Below, piece by piece: positions 22,322 through 30,555 of a stretch of DNA of 64,000 nucleotides. The notes under the pieces were generated by a model that saw nothing but the letters and a program-made list of their open reading frames with translations, did no database searches and was not told where the DNA came from. The stretch is from Agrilactobacillus yilanensis (GTDB lineage: Bacteria > Bacillota > Bacilli > Lactobacillales > Lactobacillaceae), in assembly GCF_003946725.1 (NCBI RefSeq), contig NZ_RHOY01000004.1, forward strand, positions 80,543 through 144,542. The letters are read 5' to 3'. Position numbers and translations under genes: made by a program. Every line of letters starts with the position of its first letter. Position 1 is the stretch's first letter.

Positions 22322-22399
22322 AATCAGAGCGCGAACTAGCGCGGGAAAGCCTCGAGCACATAACCTAGCCTTACAAAATAAACCCGATCTTGGCTCACA
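22322..22399 (+). repeat. Covarying-arm hairpin repeat, copy 4 (5' half only)
   Basis: Begins with the constant TCAGAGCGCGAAC, has its own arm (CTAGCGC, then GGG, then AAAGCCTC) and the core ATAACCTAGCCTTA, and stops after TTGGCTCACA. No complementary 3' arm (GAGGCTTT or GCGCTAG) is found before the terminator at 22428. It is therefore a truncated copy, broken in or just after the central loop. Confidence 0.75.
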
Positions 22400-22427
22400 A
22401 TCAAATACAATACAGCCATAAATTTAA

Positions 22428-22470
22428 GCGGCCGACGAAATTAAAAAATTCATCGGCCGCTTTTTATTTT
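22428..22470 (+). terminator. Terminator after the hairpin repeat cluster
   Basis: Stem GCGGCCGACGAA (22428-22439) pairs with TTCATCGGCCGC (22449-22460), with one mismatch, followed by a T run. It would end transcripts from murT that run through the repeats. It is separate from the repeats in sequence. Confidence 0.9.
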
Positions 22471-22497
22471 TCTTATTAATTTCTAATTTTACTTTCC

Positions 22498-22527
22498 TTG
22501 ACAAGGAACCATTCATTAAATTATAAT
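22498..22527 (+). promoter_or_regulatory. Sigma-A promoter of nagB
   Basis: -35 TTGACA (22498-22503) and -10 TATAAT (22522-22527), 18-nt spacer, both perfect consensus. It lies 42 nt ahead of the nagB ATG. Confidence 0.85.
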
Positions 22528-22540
22528 TGGACTATACCAA
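22527..22540 (+). promoter_or_regulatory. NagR/YvoA-type operator (dre-like site) on nagB
   Basis: The sequence TTGGACTATACCAA directly after the -10 is a near palindrome. It differs by one base from the GntR-family NagR half-site pattern TGGTCTATACCA. Placement over the transcription start fits repression relieved by amino-sugar phosphates. No regulator gene is in the window, so the link to NagR is by motif and target gene. Confidence 0.55.
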
Positions 22541-22568
22541 AAAGGTGATCTTGAAAGGAGTAACTTTA

Positions 22569-23276
22569 ATGAAAGTTATCGTAGCAAAAAACAATATCGA
22601 AGGTAGTCAAAAAGCATTTGAACTTATCAAATCTGCCATGGACAATGGTGCAGAAGTTTTAGGATTAGCAACAGGTAGTACGCCAATCGCTTTATATAAT
22701 ACTATGATCGATAGTGATGTAGACTTTTCTAAAATGACTTCTATTAACTTAGATGAATACGTTGGTTTAGCACCTGACAATGACCAAAGTTACCGCTATT
22801 TCATGCAAGAACATCTATTCAACAAGAAACCTTTTGCAAAAACTTACGTCCCTGATGGCTTAGCAACAGATGCTGAAGCTGAAACAAAACGTTACGATAA
22901 AGTTATTGAAGACAATCCAATTGACGTTCAGATTTTAGGGATTGGCTTAAATGGACACATTGGTTTTAACGAACCTGGTTCATCATTTGAAGGTCAAACA
23001 AGCAAAGTTGCTTTAACACAATCAACGATTGATGCCAATGCCCGTTTCTTTGAAAAAGAATCTGATGTACCAAAATTTGCTTACTCCATGGGTATCGGTT
23101 CAATCATGAAGAGTAAAAAAATTATCTTATTAGCTTTTGGTGAAGCCAAAGCTGATATCATCAAAGAAACTATTGAAGGCCCAATTACGACTGATGTGCC
23201 AGCTTCTGTACTTCAAAATAAGGAAGATGTTACGATCATCTTAGATGAAGCAGCTGCTAGTAAATTAAGCAAGTAA
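22569..23276 (+). CDS. nagB: Glucosamine-6-phosphate deaminase
   Basis: Converts glucosamine-6-phosphate to fructose-6-phosphate and ammonia, feeding amino sugars into glycolysis. 235 residues from ATG at 22569, which has AAAGGAG 8 nt upstream; an in-frame TTG 14 codons earlier overlaps the operator and is rejected. Motifs: [22 protein letters not shown] (catalytic Asp) and [15 protein letters not shown]. The length matches the short Gram-positive form. It is monocistronic, with promoter, operator and terminator all visible. Confidence 0.96.
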   Translation: MKVIVAKNNIEGSQKAFELIKSAMDNGAEVLGLATGSTPIALYNTMIDSDVDFSKMTSINLDEYVGLAPDNDQSYRYFMQEHLFNKKPFAKTYVPDGLATDAEAETKRYDKVIEDNPIDVQILGIGLNGHIGFNEPGSSFEGQTSKVALTQSTIDANARFFEKESDVPKFAYSMGIGSIMKSKKIILLAFGEAKADIIKETIEGPITTDVPASVLQNKEDVTIILDEAAASKLSK

Positions 23277-23297
23277 TTACAATTATATAAGTATCCT

Positions 23298-23345
23298 AAA
23301 AGATCGATATGCCGTTTATTTGACGACATACCGATCTTTTTTTAT
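23298..23345. terminator. Bidirectional terminator between nagB and manA
   Basis: AAAAGATCG and ATATG pair with CATAC and CGATCTTTT. A runs and T runs occur on both sides, so it can serve nagB on the plus strand and manA on the minus strand. Confidence 0.85.
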
Positions 23346-23348
23346 TTA

Positions 23349-24311
23349 TTAAGCTTTACCTGGCACCGAAGCGATACAATCCAAATCACCATCTAATGTC
23401 CAATGTTTTGCATAGGCTGTCAAAATAAAATGCTGTCCCTTATGCAATGGATAAGTTTGCTGATCAATGGTCAAGGTGCCCTGTCCATCTAGCACAGAAA
23501 CTAAGGTAAACGGATATTGTTTATTAAAGTCAACTTTATCTTTGATTAGCCAATGGTAAACGTTAAAATATTCAGATACTGGCTCACTGACTAAAGTAAT
23601 CAAGGTGGACGCCCCTGCTTTTTGGGTTGTCGTATTAGCAGCCACCGGTGCAAATGGAATTTGTGTCACATTATAGGCATCTTGTAAATGTAGCTCACGT
23701 TTTTTACCCGTAGTTGCATCTACCCGATCGTAATCATACAAACGATAAGTTGTATCACTACTCTGCTGGCTCTCTAAAGCAATAATACCGGCATTTAATG
23801 CGTGAACGGTGCCACTAGGAACGTAAACAAAGTCGCCCTTTTTAACCGACTGTTTTCTTAATAATGCATCCCATTGGCCATTTTGAACCATTGTTTCAAA
23901 TTCAGCTTTTGTTTTAGCGTGATGGCCAAAGATTAAATAGGCACCGGGCTTGGCGTCAATGATATACCAACATTCTGTCTTGCCTAGGTCATTGGCGTGT
24001 TCAGCAGCATAGGCATCCCCTGGATGAACTTGCACAGAGAGGCTGGCTTCAGCATCTAGAATTTTTGTTAACAATGGGAAACGATCCCCTGGCATATCGT
24101 CAAATAATGACCGTTGTGTTGCCCACAACTGTGCCACTGTTTGACCCACAAAAGTACCATTAGCCACAGTATTTGTGCCATGCGCGTGGCCAGAGATAGC
24201 CCAGCATTCTCCAATGTCACCTTTCGGTAGATCATAATCAAACTTTTTGAGCTCTTGTCCGCCCCAAATTTTTTCTTTAAAAACTGGGTTTAAAAATAAA
24301 ACTTCATCCAT
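23349..24311 (-). CDS. manA: Mannose-6-phosphate isomerase, class I
   Basis: Interconverts mannose-6-phosphate and fructose-6-phosphate; zinc enzyme of 320 residues, the short Firmicute form. Motifs include FKEKIWGGQEL at the N-terminus, the zinc ligand region QVHPGDAYA (about residue 96), and YVPSGTVHALNAGI with the catalytic Arg region further on. The serine hydrolase gene lies 2 nt upstream in the same direction. Together with nagB on the other strand this is a small sugar-phosphate neighbourhood. Confidence 0.95.
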   Translation of the reverse strand: MDEVLFLNPVFKEKIWGGQELKKFDYDLPKGDIGECWAISGHAHGTNTVANGTFVGQTVAQLWATQRSLFDDMPGDRFPLLTKILDAEASLSVQVHPGDAYAAEHANDLGKTECWYIIDAKPGAYLIFGHHAKTKAEFETMVQNGQWDALLRKQSVKKGDFVYVPSGTVHALNAGIIALESQQSSDTTYRLYDYDRVDATTGKKRELHLQDAYNVTQIPFAPVAANTTTQKAGASTLITLVSEPVSEYFNVYHWLIKDKVDFNKQYPFTLVSVLDGQGTLTIDQQTYPLHKGQHFILTAYAKHWTLDGDLDCIASVPGKA

Positions 24312-24313
24312 AT

Positions 24314-25330
24314 TTAATTTTCTCCCTTTGATTCATCACAAAAAGCTTGGACAATTTTTTCGCGTTCCCTTAAAAAAACATCATTTTGTCCAGTAGGATG
24401 AATTCGATTTGTTAAAACAGCCAATGCCGTTTGACACTGCCGATCAATCAACATAAATGTTCCGGTGAACCCTGTATGATACAAAATAAAGTGATGGTCT
24501 TGATTTTGACGACGCAAATCCCAGCCTAACGAACGGGGCTGAGCCACTAACTGCGTATAATTTTGATATAACGCTTCAATTTGTTTTTGGGTAATCGGTG
24601 CGTTTGCTGGTTGAAACTGGCCTAATATAAACTTAGCAAACTTTAACACATCTGGCAATGTACTAAAGAGTCCAGCTGAGGCACAATGTTCTGCTAATAT
24701 TTGCGCTTTTGGATCATGAACAACCCCTTGGCAAAGCTGACCGTTCAAATAGGTTGTTGGCACACATAACGCCTTTTTAGGTTGAAACGTACTTTCATTT
24801 AAATCTAGCGGTTGTAAAACTTCCCTGGTTAATGTTCGTTGCACCGGTCCGGGATAAAAAGCTTCAATGATATACCCTAAATAGATTAATCCGATGTCCG
24901 TATACTTCACCTCTTTTTCAAACCCTGGGCCCACTTGTAAGCCGAGCAACGCCTTTTTTAAAGCCGGTGCTGCCAATTCATTGCGATGGGGGATGTAGCC
25001 GGTAATACCAGATGTATGCGTCAACAAATGTCTGATTTGAACTTCTGAATTTTGAAAGTCAGGCAATATTTGCTGCACTGGTGTTGTTAAGGTCAGCTGG
25101 TTTGCTTCAATCATTTTTAAAATCATCACTGTGGTCGTCATCACTTTGGTTAACGATGCTAAATCATAGTATTGGTCTGGTTGCAATGGCTTAACTATCG
25201 GTACCCATTGCTGATCTCCGCTATAATTGGTCCACACATTAGTCCCCTGGATTAACCCATAACTGACGCCTGGCACAACTCGATTTGAAACGAGTTGCTG
25301 GATCAATTGTTGTGTTTGTTCAAATGCCAT
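24314..25330 (-). CDS. Serine hydrolase of the beta-lactamase (class C-like) family
   Basis: 338-residue protein of the PF00144 type. The nucleophile motif SxxK is seen as ASLTKV (about residue 56). A Tyr motif YTDIGLIYLG lies near residue 146, and HTGFTGT fills the KTG-like position near residue 277. No clear signal peptide is seen, which suggests a cytoplasmic esterase or peptidase-like enzyme rather than a secreted beta-lactamase. It abuts manA. The substrate cannot be told. Confidence 0.85.
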   Translation of the reverse strand: MAFEQTQQLIQQLVSNRVVPGVSYGLIQGTNVWTNYSGDQQWVPIVKPLQPDQYYDLASLTKVMTTTVMILKMIEANQLTLTTPVQQILPDFQNSEVQIRHLLTHTSGITGYIPHRNELAAPALKKALLGLQVGPGFEKEVKYTDIGLIYLGYIIEAFYPGPVQRTLTREVLQPLDLNESTFQPKKALCVPTTYLNGQLCQGVVHDPKAQILAEHCASAGLFSTLPDVLKFAKFILGQFQPANAPITQKQIEALYQNYTQLVAQPRSLGWDLRRQNQDHHFILYHTGFTGTFMLIDRQCQTALAVLTNRIHPTGQNDVFLREREKIVQAFCDESKGEN

Positions 25331-25443
25331 CTTGGCAAATCTCCTTTGAAATAACGCTTTTTAGTGTAACTATAGTTTAACGCTATTTTTTTAATTTTTA
25401 TTAAGAAAATTGGCCTATCTTATTTCAGTTGCTGTAAACGAAT

Positions 25444-25486
25444 AGAGAGGCCGATCAAAATTATTTTTTGATCAACCTCTCTTATT
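25444..25486. terminator. Hairpin terminator between two gene groups
   Basis: AGAGAGG and GATCAAAA pair with TTTTGATC and CCTCTCT. It lies upstream of the serine hydrolase gene, where it can end minus-strand transcription from the LOG gene and its repeats. A TTATTTT tail on the plus strand may also allow function in the other direction. Confidence 0.65.
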
Positions 25487-25510
25487 TTGCATTTTTAGTT
25501 TTGTGTTTTG

Positions 25511-25587
25511 GGTGTGCTGAAACGCGCTCGGAAGTTACTGACAGTGCACGTAACTACGCCTTACTCACAAGCCAAGTTCGGGCTTAT
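25511..25587 (-). repeat. Covarying-arm hairpin repeat, copy 5 (3' half only)
   Basis: Read on the minus strand it starts inside the central loop (ATAAGCCCGAACTTGGCTTG, the same as copy 3). It continues with the constant GGCGTAGTTA, its own 3' arm (CAGTAACTTCC) and the end GAGCGCGTTTCAGC. No matching 5' arm occurs before it. It is the mirror truncation of copy 4. Confidence 0.75.
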
Positions 25588-25608
25588 ATCGATCGAACTT
25601 TTACTGGT

Positions 25609-25733
25609 GTGCTGAAACGCGCTCGGAAGTACTGTCTTTGAATATAACTACGCCCAGCTTGTAAGTAAAATCCACTTACAGCGCTGGTCTAGGTTATATT
25701 CAAAGACACCCGTACTTCCTCGCGCTCTGTTTC
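25609..25733 (-). repeat. Covarying-arm hairpin repeat, copy 6 (complete)
   Basis: On the minus strand it follows the stop codon of the LOG-family gene. Arms: GGAAGTAC (complement of 25712-25719) pairs with GTACTTCC (complement of 25625-25632). TCTTTGAATATAAC (complement of 25693-25706) pairs over 14 bp with the complement of 25635-25648. The bulge GGGT, core CTAGAC...GGCGTA and ends CAGAGCGCGA/GAGCGCGTTTC match copies 1-3. Confidence 0.85.
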
Positions 25734-26311
25734 TATCCGACGTTTTGGTTATAACGTCTAATTTCTGGTGGTAAATAATGGGCCATAAAGTCAAAAATTT
25801 CTGCTAGATCATCAGAAAATAACAGTTTTTCACGGTCAACTTTTGTCAAAAACTCTTTTTCAGTCATTTGATCAAACATTGCTTTCAACGGTTCATAATA
25901 GCCGTCTACATTATAAAAAACGCAAGGGTTGCTATTATCCCCTAAGCGTGCCCAAGAAAAGGCTTCAGCAATTTCTTCCAATGTACCGGGCCCGCCTGGT
26001 AAGGCAATACAGCCATCCGATAAAGTTAGCATTTTTGTTTTACGAATAGACATATTCGGTACAATATCTAATTGTGTAATGTCTTTATAAGCGGCACCAC
26101 GTTCGGCTAGTTCCTGAGTAATAATACCGTGTACTCGGCCGCCTTTTGTTAATGCGGCTTTAGCGACAATGCCCATCAAGCCAAAACGACCGCCGCCATA
26201 AATCAAATCTATTTTATGCTGCGCTAACCAGCCACCTAAATTTTCAGCTGCTTGTTGATAAATTTCACTGTTGCCTGTAGCGGCACCACAATACACCGCG
26301 ATACTCTTCAT
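25733..26311 (-). CDS. LOG-family protein (TIGR00730-type, cytokinin riboside phosphoribohydrolase-like)
   Basis: Rossmann-fold protein of 192 residues. Motifs: CGAATGNSEIY at the N-terminus, YGGGRFGLMG, and the diagnostic LPGGPGTLEE (PGGxGTxxE). Bacterial LOG proteins cleave nucleoside 5'-monophosphates to free base and ribose 5-phosphate; the physiological role here is unclear. I chose ATG at 26311 because a -10 box (TATAAT) lies inside the 21-codon upstream extension. The stop codon is followed within 3 nt by hairpin repeat copy 6. Confidence 0.9.
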   Translation of the reverse strand: MKSIAVYCGAATGNSEIYQQAAENLGGWLAQHKIDLIYGGGRFGLMGIVAKAALTKGGRVHGIITQELAERGAAYKDITQLDIVPNMSIRKTKMLTLSDGCIALPGGPGTLEEIAEAFSWARLGDNSNPCVFYNVDGYYEPLKAMFDQMTEKEFLTKVDREKLLFSDDLAEIFDFMAHYLPPEIRRYNQNVG

Positions 26312-26345
26312 AAAACCAACCCGCTTTCTTCTCTTGATTTGTTCT

Positions 26346-26374
26346 ATTATAACAAAGACCCACCAAGGGAACAA
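26346..26374 (-). promoter_or_regulatory. Promoter of the LOG-family gene
   Basis: Minus-strand -35 TTGTTC (complement of 26369-26374) and -10 TATAAT (complement of 26346-26351), 17-nt spacer, 35-63 nt ahead of the ATG at 26311. Confidence 0.7.
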
Positions 26375-26396
26375 AGGACTGTAATTGGTCTAGATT

Positions 26397-27398
26397 TTAA
26401 AAAAACAAATGTCCGCTTGTTGCCGCCATAATTGCTTTGATTGCTGGCATTCGATTATGTGCTTCTTCAAAAACGACAGACTGCTGTGATTGGAAAACAT
26501 CATCGGTTATTTCTAAAGCATCCAGCCCATATTTCTCGCCAATTTCTTTGCCAATTGTTGTTTGGTGATCGTGAAAAGCTGGCAGGCAGTGCATGACAAT
26601 CGTTTCAGCCTTACCCGTTGCTTTTAATAGCCCCATGTTAATTTGATAAGGCAATAATAATTTGATACGTTCCCCATAATCTACGTCTTCCCCCATCGAA
26701 ACCCAGACATCTGTATAAAGGGCATCTGCATCTTTTACGGCTAATTTTGCATCTTCTGTTACCAAAATCTGACTGCCTGTTGTTTGGGCAATTGCCGTTG
26801 CTTTCTCTAATACAGCGGCTTCTGGCTGCCGTGTTGCCGGTGCGCCGATATGAATATTAACGCCTAACATTGCCCCAGTGATCAATAACGAATGGGCAAC
26901 GTTATTTTTAGCATCCCCTAAATAAGTCAATGTTGTCCCTTTTAACACGCCAAAATGTTTCTTTAACGTCATGAAGTCAGCAATCATTTGCGTTGGATGC
27001 CATTCATCGGTTAACCCATTCCAAACCGGAACACCGCTGTACTGTGCTAAAGTTTCCACTGTACTTTGGGCAAACCCTCTAAATTCAATGCCATCAAACA
27101 TTGAGCCTAATACAATCGCTGTATCTGCAACGGATTCTTTATTGCCAAACTGAATATCATTTTTGCCTAAAAATTCTGGATGCGCTCCTAAATCGTTAGC
27201 CGCCACGGTGAATGCAGAACGTGTCCGCGTAGAAGTTTTTTCAAACAATAAGGCAATGTTTTGCCCTTTTAAATATTCGTGGGGAATATTTTTAGCTTTT
27301 AAGTCATCCAAATGTTGGGCAAAATCAATTAAAAATTCTAACTCTGCCCCTGTAAAATCTAATTCTTTTAAAAAACTCTTACCTTGAAATTGATTCAT
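26397..27398 (-). CDS. argF: Ornithine carbamoyltransferase
   Basis: Makes citrulline from ornithine and carbamoyl phosphate, 333 residues. The carbamoyl phosphate motif is STRTRSAF (about residues 55-62), and the ornithine and catalytic Cys motif is HCLPAFHD (about residue 273). A catabolic arcB role is possible for this family, but the position at the end of argC-J-B-D-F supports biosynthesis. It overlaps the argD end by 20 nt. Confidence 0.95.
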   Translation of the reverse strand: MNQFQGKSFLKELDFTGAELEFLIDFAQHLDDLKAKNIPHEYLKGQNIALLFEKTSTRTRSAFTVAANDLGAHPEFLGKNDIQFGNKESVADTAIVLGSMFDGIEFRGFAQSTVETLAQYSGVPVWNGLTDEWHPTQMIADFMTLKKHFGVLKGTTLTYLGDAKNNVAHSLLITGAMLGVNIHIGAPATRQPEAAVLEKATAIAQTTGSQILVTEDAKLAVKDADALYTDVWVSMGEDVDYGERIKLLLPYQINMGLLKATGKAETIVMHCLPAFHDHQTTIGKEIGEKYGLDALEITDDVFQSQQSVVFEEAHNRMPAIKAIMAATSGHLFF

Positions 27399-28539
27399 CG
27401 TTAACCTCCTGTAAAACCGTTGTGATCAGTGCAATGCCTTTTTCTAAATCGGCTGTTTTTGTAATTAATGGTGGTAATAAACGTAGCGTGTTATGTTTCG
27501 CTGTTAGCGTCAGTAGGCCTTTTTTCTGCAGCTGCGTTACAATTTGTCCGGCAGAAACAGCATCAACTAACTCAATGCCTGCCATAAGGCCCAGTCCCCG
27601 CACTGCTTTAACGGCAGGTAATGGTCCTAACTGTTGGCTTAAAGCCGTTATAAAGTGTTGCCCTTTAGCTGCTACTGTTGTTAAAAATTCCGGTGTTATT
27701 TGCTGTAAAACGGCTTTAGCCGCCGTCATTGCTAACAAATTCCCACCGAATGTAGACCCGTGACTGCCTGGTCCAAAAGCCGTTTGATAAGCTTGTCGTC
27801 CAATCACTGCGCCAATTGGCAAACCGTTGCCTAACGCCTTAGCTACCGTCACCACATCGGGCGCCAATTGATAATGCTGATAAGCAAATAATTGCCCAGT
27901 ACGCCCCATGCCAGTCTGTACTTCATCAATGATTAACAAGGTACCCGTTTCGTGACATTTCGCTTGAACGGCTTGCAACCAGGCTGCATCCCCTAAAATA
28001 ACGCCACCTTCACCTTGGATAACTTCTAATAACACTCCGGCAACCGCATCGGTAATTTGATCTAAAGCCGCAGCTTCGTTATAAGGCATAAAAGCAACTT
28101 CTGGCACAAATGGCCCAAAACCAGTCTTAATCGCCGCATTATCTGTCGCAGATAACGCCCCATATGTACGCCCATGGAAACTATTTGTACAAGCTAGAAT
28201 TTGCGTCCGACCAGTAACCCGTCTGGCTAACTTGATCGCAGCCTCATTAGCCTCCGTCCCGGAATTACAGAAGAACACCATTTTTTCAGTTTCTTGAACT
28301 AATAAATGGGCCACTTCATCTTGTAACTGATTTTCATAAAGATTAGAAATATGCCAAAGCTGATCCACTTGTTGATGCATTTGCTGTTGCAATAATTCAT
28401 TTTGATACCCTAAATTGCAAACCGCAATCCCACTTGTAAAATCTAAATAAGTTTTCTGATCCCGATCAGTTAAATAACTACCAGTTCCCGTCACTGGTTC
28501 AATGGGATAACGTTGATACGTCGGATAAGTGTACTTCAT
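27379..28539 (-). CDS. argD: Acetylornithine aminotransferase
   Basis: PLP transaminase making N-acetylornithine, 386 residues. The PLP lysine lies in [16 protein letters not shown] (about residues 231-246), and the PLP phosphate region is [17 protein letters not shown]. The substrate-carboxylate end segment is ALGNGLP...STFGGNLLA. It lies between argB and argF, with a 14-nt gap after argB. No defect seen. Confidence 0.95.
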   Translation of the reverse strand: MKYTYPTYQRYPIEPVTGTGSYLTDRDQKTYLDFTSGIAVCNLGYQNELLQQQMHQQVDQLWHISNLYENQLQDEVAHLLVQETEKMVFFCNSGTEANEAAIKLARRVTGRTQILACTNSFHGRTYGALSATDNAAIKTGFGPFVPEVAFMPYNEAAALDQITDAVAGVLLEVIQGEGGVILGDAAWLQAVQAKCHETGTLLIIDEVQTGMGRTGQLFAYQHYQLAPDVVTVAKALGNGLPIGAVIGRQAYQTAFGPGSHGSTFGGNLLAMTAAKAVLQQITPEFLTTVAAKGQHFITALSQQLGPLPAVKAVRGLGLMAGIELVDAVSAGQIVTQLQKKGLLTLTAKHNTLRLLPPLITKTADLEKGIALITTVLQEVNDESISR

Positions 28540-28553
28540 TTAAAAACTCCTTT

Positions 28554-29285
28554 TTATGGTAAAACTAACGTGCCGTGCTTGCTCAAATCACCTAAAATTT
28601 CCACTTGGCTGACACCCGCTTCTAAGGCTTTGTAAGCAGCCGCAACTTTAGGCACCATGCCCCGCTTTAAAATACCGCTGGCAATTAAACGCTGAACTTG
28701 CTGGTAGTGAACATTAGGCATTACATGGCCGTTATACAAAACGCCAGGTACATCAGTCATTAAGACCAGGCGATCCGCCTTTAATGCTTTTGCCACAAAA
28801 GCAGCCATTGTATCCGCATTAACATTCAACCAAGTTTGATCTTCTGTTTGGCATAACGGGCCAAAAATTACAACGTTACCCTGGGCTAAATAAGTTTTTG
28901 TGTGCGCAGGTAATTGTGCCGGCAAGCCCACATAGCCATAGTCACTTTGGTTCAAATAATCGCCTTGAACCATCTTATCTTGAGTATTCATTGCTACGGC
29001 AGAAATGCCTTGCTGCTTTAGCACTTGCAATAACTTTGGCTGAATCGTTTCTGTAATCACTTGCTGTGTCACAGCCATCGTCATTTGATCCGTCACCCGA
29101 ATGCCTGACTTTTTAATAACTTTTAGTCCCATTTCAGTACAGGCTTTAGAAATCATCGGACCGCCACCATGGACAATCACAATCTGCACAGCCTGTTGTT
29201 GCAGTTGACGTAACATTTTAAAGAAAGTTTCGTTCATTTCAGCTAAAGCATTGCCGCCAATTTTGATTACAATTGTTTCACACAT
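28554..29285 (-). CDS. argB: Acetylglutamate kinase
   Basis: Phosphorylates N-acetylglutamate, 243 residues. Glycine-rich motifs VIKIGGNAL and VIVHGGGPMISKA bind ATP and substrate; the ND-type segment NVNADTMAAFVAKAL and DVPGVLY are typical. It is the short form without the N-terminal helix linked to arginine feedback, which fits a pathway that recycles acetyl groups through ArgJ. The absence of feedback is inference from length. Confidence 0.95.
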   Translation of the reverse strand: MCETIVIKIGGNALAEMNETFFKMLRQLQQQAVQIVIVHGGGPMISKACTEMGLKVIKKSGIRVTDQMTMAVTQQVITETIQPKLLQVLKQQGISAVAMNTQDKMVQGDYLNQSDYGYVGLPAQLPAHTKTYLAQGNVVIFGPLCQTEDQTWLNVNADTMAAFVAKALKADRLVLMTDVPGVLYNGHVMPNVHYQQVQRLIASGILKRGMVPKVAAAYKALEAGVSQVEILGDLSKHGTLVLP

Positions 29286-29328
29286 GGATAGCGCTCCTTT
29301 TTAATTAATATTAATAATCGTTTTTATT

Positions 29329-30543
29329 TTAAGTATGATAGCTTGCATTAATTTTGACATAATTATAAGTCAAATCGCAGCCCCAAGCTTGGCCTTTTGC
29401 CGGTCCAGCATTCAAATCAACATCAATCTGAATCTGATTGGTGTCCATTGCTTTTTCTAAAACAGCCACTTCAGTATCCGCCGCAACACTATCCACAATC
29501 AATGGCAGCCCATTGAGCCAAACACTGACATGGGCCACATCAACAACAGCCTTTGTTTGCCCAATAGCTGCAATAATCCGGCCCCAGTTTGGATCATGCC
29601 CAAAGATCGCTGATTTTACTAAGTTAGAACCTACGATTGTTTTAGCAACGGCCTGTGCTTCTTCGGTACTGGCGCTGTGATTGACATTAACTTCAATTAA
29701 TTTTGTAGCCCCTTCGCCATCCGCTGCAATGTGTTTGGCCAAATAAGCCATAATATAGTGAAAAGCGGCGCCGAATTTTTGATAATCTTTTGTGTCGGTT
29801 TCAATCATCGTATTATCCGCTAAACCATTGGCCAAAGCCACCACCATATCATTAGTGGACGTATCGCCATCAACGGTGATCTGATTAAAAGTAGATTCAG
29901 TATCTTCACTTAATAACGTCTGTAATGCCTCAGCTTCAATATTGGCATCCGTGGTAATGAAGCCCAGCATCGTGCACATATTAGGATGAATCATCCCGGA
30001 ACCTTTACAAAAACCACTGATCGTCACTACTTGACCGTTTAATTTAAGGGCCACACTAATGGTTTTTGCTTTTGTATCAGTAGTTAAAATTGCTTCTGGT
30101 AATTTATCGTTTTTAGTGAGCTGTAATTTTTGTAAACCCGCTGCAATTTTAGGCATTGGTAATTGAGCCCCAATCAACCCCGTTGAAGCAACCCCAACTA
30201 GTTCTGGGTCAATTTCTAAAACATCTGCGGCTAATTGCTGAGTCGTCTGGGCATTTTTCAGTCCTAAGGCGCCTGTACACGAATTCGCAATTGCGCTATT
30301 TAAAACAAGCGCTTGTAATTGATGATGCGTTTGGATCATTTTTTTCGTAACTTGCGTGGGCGCTGCTTGGAATTGATTTGTTGTATAAACCCCCGCTGCT
30401 GTTGCGGGAACACTGGAATACAACCAACCCATATCTAATTTTTGTTTCCGTAATCCTGCATGAATCCCATCAGCGTAAAAACCAGCTGGCCAGGTGAAAT
30501 CAATAATTTTAAAATCTGCTGCTGTTTGATTAATTACTTTCAT
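29329..30543 (-). CDS. argJ: Bifunctional glutamate N-acetyltransferase / ornithine acetyltransferase
   Basis: Transfers the acetyl group from acetylornithine to glutamate, closing the arginine acetyl cycle. The 404-residue precursor is self-cleaved into two chains. The cleavage region reads HPNMCTMLGF (about residues 184-193), so the usual Ala before the nucleophile Thr is Cys here. Other motifs: VDGDTSTNDMV and GHDPNWGRIIAA. The Cys variant should not prevent cleavage, but that is inference. It follows argC by 12 nt. Confidence 0.95.
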   Translation of the reverse strand: MKVINQTAADFKIIDFTWPAGFYADGIHAGLRKQKLDMGWLYSSVPATAAGVYTTNQFQAAPTQVTKKMIQTHHQLQALVLNSAIANSCTGALGLKNAQTTQQLAADVLEIDPELVGVASTGLIGAQLPMPKIAAGLQKLQLTKNDKLPEAILTTDTKAKTISVALKLNGQVVTISGFCKGSGMIHPNMCTMLGFITTDANIEAEALQTLLSEDTESTFNQITVDGDTSTNDMVVALANGLADNTMIETDTKDYQKFGAAFHYIMAYLAKHIAADGEGATKLIEVNVNHSASTEEAQAVAKTIVGSNLVKSAIFGHDPNWGRIIAAIGQTKAVVDVAHVSVWLNGLPLIVDSVAADTEVAVLEKAMDTNQIQIDVDLNAGPAKGQAWGCDLTYNYVKINASYHT

Positions 30544-30555
30544 AGTCGTGACCTC

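Noticed and set aside
21955..22399. Hairpin repeats as ordinary terminators or CRISPR-like repeats
   Set aside because: They have no U run after the stem, a separate true terminator follows at 22428, and there are no unique spacers between units; the unique sequence lies in the paired arms themselves.
21955..22399. Hairpin repeats as true integron attC sites
   Set aside because: Only the general plan is similar. No integron integrase, no cassettes between copies and no exact core-site pattern are seen. Kept only as an analogy.
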